A stretch of DNA of 8,885 nt from CAZCWM01 sp964622625. Lineage in GTDB: Bacteria > Planctomycetota > Phycisphaerae > Phycisphaerales > Phycisphaeraceae. The DNA lies in the NCBI GenBank assembly GCA_964622625.1, contig CAZUUQ010000107.1, positions 1 to 8,885 on the forward strand, given 5' to 3'. Made by a program: the position numbers and the translations under genes. Of this stretch, positions 5,075 to 8,885 are shown piece by piece; within the stretch, counting starts at the first letter, position 1; the number at the start of each line of letters is the position of its first letter. The notes beneath the pieces are model-generated. The model did not search any database, was not told the origin of the DNA, and saw only the letters and a list, made by a program, of their open reading frames with translations.

Positions 5075-6565
5075 ATGCTGCGTGAACTGCACATTTCCAA
5101 TCTGGCGGTCATCGAAGAGGCCCACCTGCACTTTCACGAGGGGCTTAACTGCTTCACCGGCGAGACCGGCGCGGGCAAGAGCCTGGTGCTGGGCGCGTTC
5201 GAAATACTGCTGGGCCTGCGCAGCGGTGCGGACTACCTGCGCACCGGCGCCGACGAGGGCCGCGTCAGCGGGCTGTTCGAACTGACCGATGCCACGGTGC
5301 GGACCGCGGCCGCCGGCGTACTCGACCTGACGCTCGACGATGGCGAGCCCCTGCTGCTGACGCGCAAGCTCTTCGCCTCGGGCCGCACCAGCGTCTCAGC
5401 CAACGGCCAGCCCGTGACGGCCGGCATGGTGCGGGCGGTCGGCGAGCTGCTCGTCGACGTGCACGGCCAGCACGATCACCAGTACCTGCTCAAGCCCGTC
5501 AACCAGCTTGCGATTCTCGACGCCTTTGCCGACGCCGACGAGCCGCGGCAGCGCTTCGCGGAGCTGTTCGACAAGCTGCGAACCGTCCGGCAGCGGCGCG
5601 ATGAGCTGGCGGCTTCGTCGAAGCTCCGGCGGCAGCAGCGCGAACTGTACGAATTTCAGGCCCGCGAAATTGACGCGGCCGACCTGATCGCCGGCGAGTT
5701 TCATGCGGTGCGCGACCGGCATCGCAAGCTCAGCAACCTCCAGCGCATCCGCCGCGATGCCGAACAGGTGCAGGCCGCGTTGTACGAATCNNNNNNNNNN
5801 NNNNNNNNNNNNNNNNNNNNNNNNNNNNNNNNNNNNNNNNNNNNNNNNNNNNNNNNNNNNNNNNNNNNNNNNNNNNNNNNNNNNNNNNNNGCGGTGGGGC
5901 GGCAGTTGACCGCTGTTCGCCAGGCCGCCGCCGAGCGCCTGCGCCCGCTGGTCGAAGCCCAGCTCGCGGAACTGGGAATGGCCGAGGCCGCGTTCAAGGT
6001 CGAGTTCCACACCGCCGCCCCGGAACAGGCCGAGTCGCCGACGGGCCTGGACCAGATCGAGATGCTGGTGCGCACCAACCCCGGTCAGCCCGCGCGGCCG
6101 CTGCGCAAGATCGCCAGCGGCGGCGAGCTGTCGCGCATCATGCTGGCCATCAAGTCGATCCTGGCCGACAGCGACCGCATCAGCGTGCTGGTGTTCGACG
6201 AGATCGACGCCAACATCGGCGGGCGCATGGGCACGGTCATCGGCCGCAAGCTGCGGGCCCTGACGCGGGCTGACGGGCGCGGATCCGGGCGGAACAAGAG
6301 TCGGCAGAACGCGGAGCACAATTCCGGGGGCACGCATCAGGTTTTGTGCATCACACATCTGCCGCAGATCGCCGCCTTCGCGGACTGCCACCTGCGCATC
6401 GCCAAACAGATCGTGGGCAAGGGCAGATCCCGACAGACGCGCACGGCCGTGGCCGCGCTGCGCGGTGATGAGCGCATTGACGAACTGGCCGCGATGCTCG
6501 CCGGCCAGAGCGCGACGGAGACCAGCCGCAGGCAGGCCCGCGAACTGCTGCAAACGGCCGGCTGA
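5075..6565 (+). CDS. recN: DNA repair protein RecN, middle interrupted by gap
   Basis: RecN is an SMC-like ATPase acting at double-strand breaks in recombinational repair. The N-terminal half (238 residues before the gap) has ISNLAVIEEAHLHF and the Walker A loop GETGAGKS (29-36), then VDVHGQHDHQYLL (Q-loop region) and the start of the coiled coil. After the gap come the end of the coiled coil, the ABC signature ASGGELSR (about 6113-6136), Walker B VLVFDEIDANIGG and the histidine loop CITHLPQIAAFAD. Visible residues total about 462, against 550-570 in the family, so roughly 100 residues of coiled coil are missing, more than 100 N allow. Between Walker B and the histidine loop there is an extra polar stretch of about 20 residues rich in Arg, Asn, Gly and Ser (6262-6332). 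The ATG at 5075 lacks a strong ribosome site. It lies 67 bases after tRNA-Leu with no terminator between, so read-through from the tRNA promoter is possible. Confidence 0.95.
   Translation: MLRELHISNLAVIEEAHLHFHEGLNCFTGETGAGKSLVLGAFEILLGLRSGADYLRTGADEGRVSGLFELTDATVRTAAAGVLDLTLDDGEPLLLTRKLFASGRTSVSANGQPVTAGMVRAVGELLVDVHGQHDHQYLLKPVNQLAILDAFADADEPRQRFAELFDKLRTVRQRRDELAASSKLRRQQRELYEFQAREIDAADLIAGEFHAVRDRHRKLSNLQRIRRDAEQVQAALYEXXXXXXXXXXXXXXXXXXXXXXXXXXXXXXXXXXAVGRQLTAVRQAAAERLRPLVEAQLAELGMAEAAFKVEFHTAAPEQAESPTGLDQIEMLVRTNPGQPARPLRKIASGGELSRIMLAIKSILADSDRISVLVFDEIDANIGGRMGTVIGRKLRALTRADGRGSGRNKSRQNAEHNSGGTHQVLCITHLPQIAAFADCHLRIAKQIVGKGRSRQTRTAVAALRGDERIDELAAMLAGQSATETSRRQARELLQTAG
5791..5890. 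other. Assembly gap 2 (100 N placeholder) inside recN
   Basis: Exactly 100 N. The flanks are both recN in the same orientation, and comparison with normal RecN length predicts roughly 300-350 missing bases of coiled-coil sequence. The apparent in-frame continuity is by chance. Confidence 0.97.
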
Positions 6566-6665
6566 TCACGCGGCATCGCCCGCAGCCCGCAGCCTGTAAC
6601 CTGTAATATGAAACCACGTCGCCACAGCGATGCGCATCGACACCCCCTGACCTCGAGTGACTGAA

Positions 6666-7247
6666 ATGCTCGGTATCGAACAGTGGCTTGACGCCCACGC
6701 GGTGGTCTGGCCTTTCTTCATCTTCTTCGCACGCATCGCCGACGTCTCCATCGGCACGATGCGGACGATCTTCGTCGTCCGCGGGCGACGCGGCATCGCC
6801 GCCGCGCTTGGCTTCTGCGAAGTCATCATCTGGATCGTCGCCGTCTCCGGCGTGCTCCGCGATGATCTGACGGTTGTCAAAGTTCTGGCTTACGGCAGTG
6901 GGTTCGCGGCCGGCAACATGGTCGGTGTCTGGATGGAGCAATGGCTGGCCATCGGCATGCAGCGGGTGATCCTTATCTCCCGCGGCCGCCATCATTCCGT
7001 CGCCTTCGGACTGCGACTGGCCGAGTTCCTCGTCACCGAGGTGCCCGCACGCGGCGGACGCGGCGAGGTGGCCATGTGCTTTCTCATCGTCCCCCGTCGC
7101 CGGTCGCCCGAAGTCATCCGCATCGCCCGCTCCATTGACCCCGACGTTCAGGTCATCGTCGAAGACATCCGCAGCACCAGCCTGTCGAGACGGGGGGGGC
7201 CGTCCCACGAAGCCACCGGCTGGCGCGCCATCCTCAAAAAGAAATAA
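6666..7247 (+). CDS. UPF0316 family membrane protein (DUF5698-DUF2179)
   Basis: The 193-residue product (from ATG 6666) matches the UPF0316 layout. The N-terminal half has about three membrane helices: PFFIFFARIADVSIGTMRTI with the family's characteristic R-I-x-D-V-S-x-G-T-x-R-T core, then VVRGRRGIAAALGFCEVIIW and AYGSGFAAGNMVGVWMEQWL. The soluble DUF2179-type C-terminal part contains MQRVILISRG, a FLIVPRRRSPEVIRIARSID stretch and DVQVIVEDIRS. The biochemical function of the family is not established; DUF2179 resembles small ligand-binding domains of the YitT family, so sensing is plausible. A GTG at 6657 is an alternative start; ATG 6666 is preferred because a weak GAG lies 8 bases upstream. 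The 91 bases after recN hold only short GC-rich near-repeats and no clear promoter. It converges on the radical SAM gene, with no terminator hairpin between the two stops. Confidence 0.85.
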   Translation: MLGIEQWLDAHAVVWPFFIFFARIADVSIGTMRTIFVVRGRRGIAAALGFCEVIIWIVAVSGVLRDDLTVVKVLAYGSGFAAGNMVGVWMEQWLAIGMQRVILISRGRHHSVAFGLRLAEFLVTEVPARGGRGEVAMCFLIVPRRRSPEVIRIARSIDPDVQVIVEDIRSTSLSRRGGPSHEATGWRAILKKK

Positions 7248-7252
7248 CTTCC

Positions 7253-8134
7253 TCATTCAGCGGGNNNNNNNNNNNNNNNNNNNNNNNNNNNNNNNNNNNN
7301 NNNNNNNNNNNNNNNNNNNNNNNNNNNNNNNNNNNNNNNNNNNNNNNNNNNNNNNNNNNNNNNNGCCTCGAACTCCGCGTCCGGCAGCGGCTCGCCCCAG
7401 GCCGACATGAACAGCGACTGCAACACCACAGGCCGCTGACGCCCGAAATCGCGGATATTGTCCAGCACCCGACGCAGCGGCATCGCCGCGCGGTCAATTC
7501 GCCGGAAGTATTCTTCCGTCCCCGCGTCCAGCTTCGCCCACACCTCGTCGTGCTCCGGATCAAAGCGCTCCAGCGCCTGCCGCACCCGCGGCCGATCCAG
7601 CAGCGTCGCGTTCGTGATGACGATCAGCTTCACATCGGGCAGGTGCAGATCACGCCGCGTTGCGGCCGCCAGCTCCACCGCCCGGCCGAAGTCGCCGTAA
7701 GCTGTCGGCTCGCCGTTGCCGGAGAAGGCGATGTCATTGATGCGCCGATACGCCGCACTCACGCCGCTGAAAGGCTCGTGACGCCAGAGGCGTCCATCCA
7801 GCGTCCATTGCAGAAGTTGCCGCAGCTCCCGGTCGACCTGGGCCAGATCAACGTCCGACCGCCGCGGCGGCTGCGTGCGATTCACACAGCAGTAGATGCA
7901 GTCGAAATTGCACGCCATGTCCGGATTGAGGTTGATACCGATCGACAGGCCGTGACTCCGCCGGCTCACGACGGGGTAGACGTAATCGAAACTCCCCCAC
8001 AGGCGCGGATGCTCCGCAAACGCCCGGCGATCGCCGCCTTCACCTGATCCCCCGGCAGAGCCGGGGGCTGATCGCTTCGGGCCCGCGGTCCCGGATCCCT
8101 CAGCCCCTTCACTGCTGTTTGTTTTCTTTGCCAC
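7253..8134 (-). CDS. Radical SAM protein, C-terminal part in gap
   Basis: The product binds a 4Fe-4S cluster and S-adenosylmethionine through C75-x3-C79-x2-C82 (ACNFDCIYCC). Before it lies the conserved HPRLWGSFDYVYPVVSRR (42-59) and SIGINLNPD; after it come FSGNGEPT (GGEP-like, 137-144) for SAM binding, VKLIVITNATLL and a DEVWAKLDAGTEEYF stretch. 256 residues are visible before the gap. This is the generic COG0731-like radical SAM type; the substrate is unknown. Residues 4-38 are a low-complexity Ser/Gly/Ala/Glu/Lys extension. No ATG, GTG or TTG occurs between GTG 8134 and the conserved part, so the extension appears to be translated unless a rare start is used. The GTG has no ribosome site and lies 17 bases from the divergent dppA start. 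The stop at 7253 assumes the gap length preserves frame; another frame beyond the gap would stop near 7234. Confidence 0.85.
   Translation of the reverse strand: MAKKTNSSEGAEGSGTAGPKRSAPGSAGGSGEGGDRRAFAEHPRLWGSFDYVYPVVSRRSHGLSIGINLNPDMACNFDCIYCCVNRTQPPRRSDVDLAQVDRELRQLLQWTLDGRLWRHEPFSGVSAAYRRINDIAFSGNGEPTAYGDFGRAVELAAATRRDLHLPDVKLIVITNATLLDRPRVRQALERFDPEHDEVWAKLDAGTEEYFRRIDRAAMPLRRVLDNIRDFGRQRPVVLQSLFMSAWGEPLPDAEFEXXXXXXXXXXXXXXXXXXXXXXXXXXXXXXXXXXPAE
7265..7364. other. Assembly gap 3 (100 N placeholder) inside radical SAM gene
   Basis: Exactly 100 N, true length unknown. It hides the C-terminal end of the radical SAM protein; only a few codons at most remain on the left side, and their frame cannot be decided. 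Confidence 0.97.
8049..8067. repeat. Strong GC hairpin in radical SAM N-terminal extension
   Basis: CCCCCGGC (8049-8056) and GCCGGGGG (8060-8067) are perfect reverse complements around a 3-base loop AGA, with TGATC on both outer sides. It lies in the low-complexity coding stretch. There is no T-run on either strand, so a terminator is unlikely; it could affect translation or be a remnant palindrome. Confidence 0.5.
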
Positions 8135-8151
8135 ACCGCTATTGTATGGCC

Positions 8152-8885
8152 ATGAAAATCTACATCCTCGCCGACATGGAAGGCATCAGCGGCATCCGCA
8201 AGATCGAGCAGGTCCAGCCCGGCGGAACCGAATACTGGGCCGAGGGCGTGCCGTTGATGGAAGCGGACATAGAAGCGGCCGTCGCCGGCTGCCGGGAAGG
8301 CGGAGCGACCGAGGTCATTGTCGCCGACACTCACGCCGGCGGCGGGCAGCTTCGCCTCTCGAAGATGGGCGACGGGGCGGTTTACGAGACACCCGGACCC
8401 GACCCCGCGCCGCAGTGCATGATGCCCGGCCTCGACGACACGTTCGCCGGCGTCATCCTGCTGGGCCACCACGGCATGGCCGGCACACTCAACGGATTTC
8501 TCGACCACAGCTTCGATTCGTCGCGCGTGTTCGAGATGCGGCTCGGCGGCCGACCGATCGGCGAGATCGGCATCGAGGCGGCCTACGCGGGGCACTTCAA
8601 CGTGCCGGTCATCATGGTCAGCGGCGATGAGGCGGCCGCGGTCGAAGCCCGCGATTTCCTCGGCGACGTGGAATGCGCGATCGTCAAATGGGGCGTCGGC
8701 CGCAACCGCGCCCGCTGCCTGCCCGTCGGCCAGGCGCATGAACTGGTGCGCGCGACGGCGAAACGCGCGGTCGAGCGTGCGAAGCGAAAGGACGGGAAGA
8801 CAAAGGCCGCATTCAAGCCGTTTAGGCCGAAGTTGCCGGTCACGCTGGAGGTCACGCACTACCGCAGCGACTATGCCGAGCAGGC
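8152..8885 (+). CDS. dppA: M55 family D-aminopeptidase (DppA-like), 3' end outside window
   Basis: The visible 244 residues match peptidase family M55, zinc-dependent D-aminopeptidases that release N-terminal D-amino acids (for example D-Ala) from peptides, commonly linked to peptidoglycan fragment recycling. The metal-site pattern is present: D8 and E10 in ILADMEGISG, H61 in VADTHAGG, H107 in LLGHHGMAGT, and E138 in GEIGIEAAYAG. The likely nucleophile histidine is H119 in FLDHSFDSS, next to the GTLNGFLDH motif. B. subtilis DppA is 274 residues, so about 30 are missing at the right edge. ATG 8152 is chosen because the family starts M-K-I-x-I-x-x-D-M-E-G. No ribosome site precedes it; a weak TATTGT (8140-8145) would place transcription start almost at the ATG, so a leaderless mRNA is possible. 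It is divergent from the radical SAM gene. No signal peptide is seen, so it is cytoplasmic. Function is by homology only. Confidence 0.92.
   Translation, partial: MKIYILADMEGISGIRKIEQVQPGGTEYWAEGVPLMEADIEAAVAGCREGGATEVIVADTHAGGGQLRLSKMGDGAVYETPGPDPAPQCMMPGLDDTFAGVILLGHHGMAGTLNGFLDHSFDSSRVFEMRLGGRPIGEIGIEAAYAGHFNVPVIMVSGDEAAAVEARDFLGDVECAIVKWGVGRNRARCLPVGQAHELVRATAKRAVERAKRKDGKTKAAFKPFRPKLPVTLEVTHYRSDYAEQ

Noticed and set aside
5396..6553. 385-residue minus-strand open frame antisense to recN
   Set aside because: Shadow of recN, crossing unknown N bases, with no family features.
6581..6609. Short near-repeats (CCCGCAG twice, CCTGTAA twice) and a TAATAT box between recN and the UPF0316 gene
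   Set aside because: Units are only 7 bases and the box has no acceptable -35 partner, so neither a repeat element nor a promoter is supported.
6351..7256. 301-residue minus-strand open frame over the recN end and UPF0316 gene
   Set aside because: Its translation is Asp/Gly/His-rich antisense of two genes with clear family motifs.
7966..8859. 297-residue minus-strand open frame over dppA and the radical SAM start
   Set aside because: Antisense to a convincing M55 peptidase and overlapping the radical SAM N-terminus in another frame.
1..8885. Mobile element, CRISPR, toxin-antitoxin or defence island
   Set aside because: No transposase, integrase, spaced direct-repeat array, or recognised defence or toxin gene is present; the genes are chromosomal housekeeping types.

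Overview
The window is a GC-rich bacterial chromosomal segment, a scaffold joined by three placeholder gaps of exactly 100 N each (2403-2502, 5791-5890, 7265-7364). I see no insertion sequence, phage gene, CRISPR array or rRNA. Very high third-position GC creates long antisense open frames, which I left out. The gene set and protein style (a UPF0316 protein, a RecN with a PRPLRKIASGGELSR-type signature, a radical SAM protein of the YVYPVVSRR type) would suit a Planctomycetes/Phycisphaerae-like genome. That placement is an impression, not a demonstration.

Left half, minus strand, read from about 4750 down to 1: a probable sigma70-type promoter drives lysC (aspartate kinase), followed 20 bases later by an AEC-family membrane transporter whose C-terminus is lost in gap 1. 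Beyond the gap come a small unrecognised protein open into the gap, then two adjacent single-pass membrane proteins that look like diverged copies of each other, then ubiX (flavin prenyltransferase), which runs off the left edge. Close spacing and one ATGA stop/start overlap suggest one transcription unit or two.

Centre: the lysC promoter faces away from a tRNA-Leu(GAG) gene with its own good promoter. Between the two promoters lies a perfect 11-bp inverted repeat. The tRNA is followed after 67 bases by recN (DNA repair ATPase), interrupted by gap 2.

Right half: a UPF0316/DUF2179 membrane protein (+) converges on a radical SAM protein (-) whose C-terminus is in gap 3. The radical SAM gene is divergent, with only 17 bases between start codons, from an M55 D-aminopeptidase (DppA family) that runs off the right edge.

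Most of the window is ordinary housekeeping and accessory metabolism. The best candidate for something undescribed is the tandem membrane-protein pair at 431-1998 with its small translationally coupled neighbour. Secondary points are the repeat-built N-terminus of LysC, the acidic dipeptide insertion in UbiX, the extra loop in RecN, and the very tight, Shine-Dalgarno-less divergent start pair at 8132-8154.
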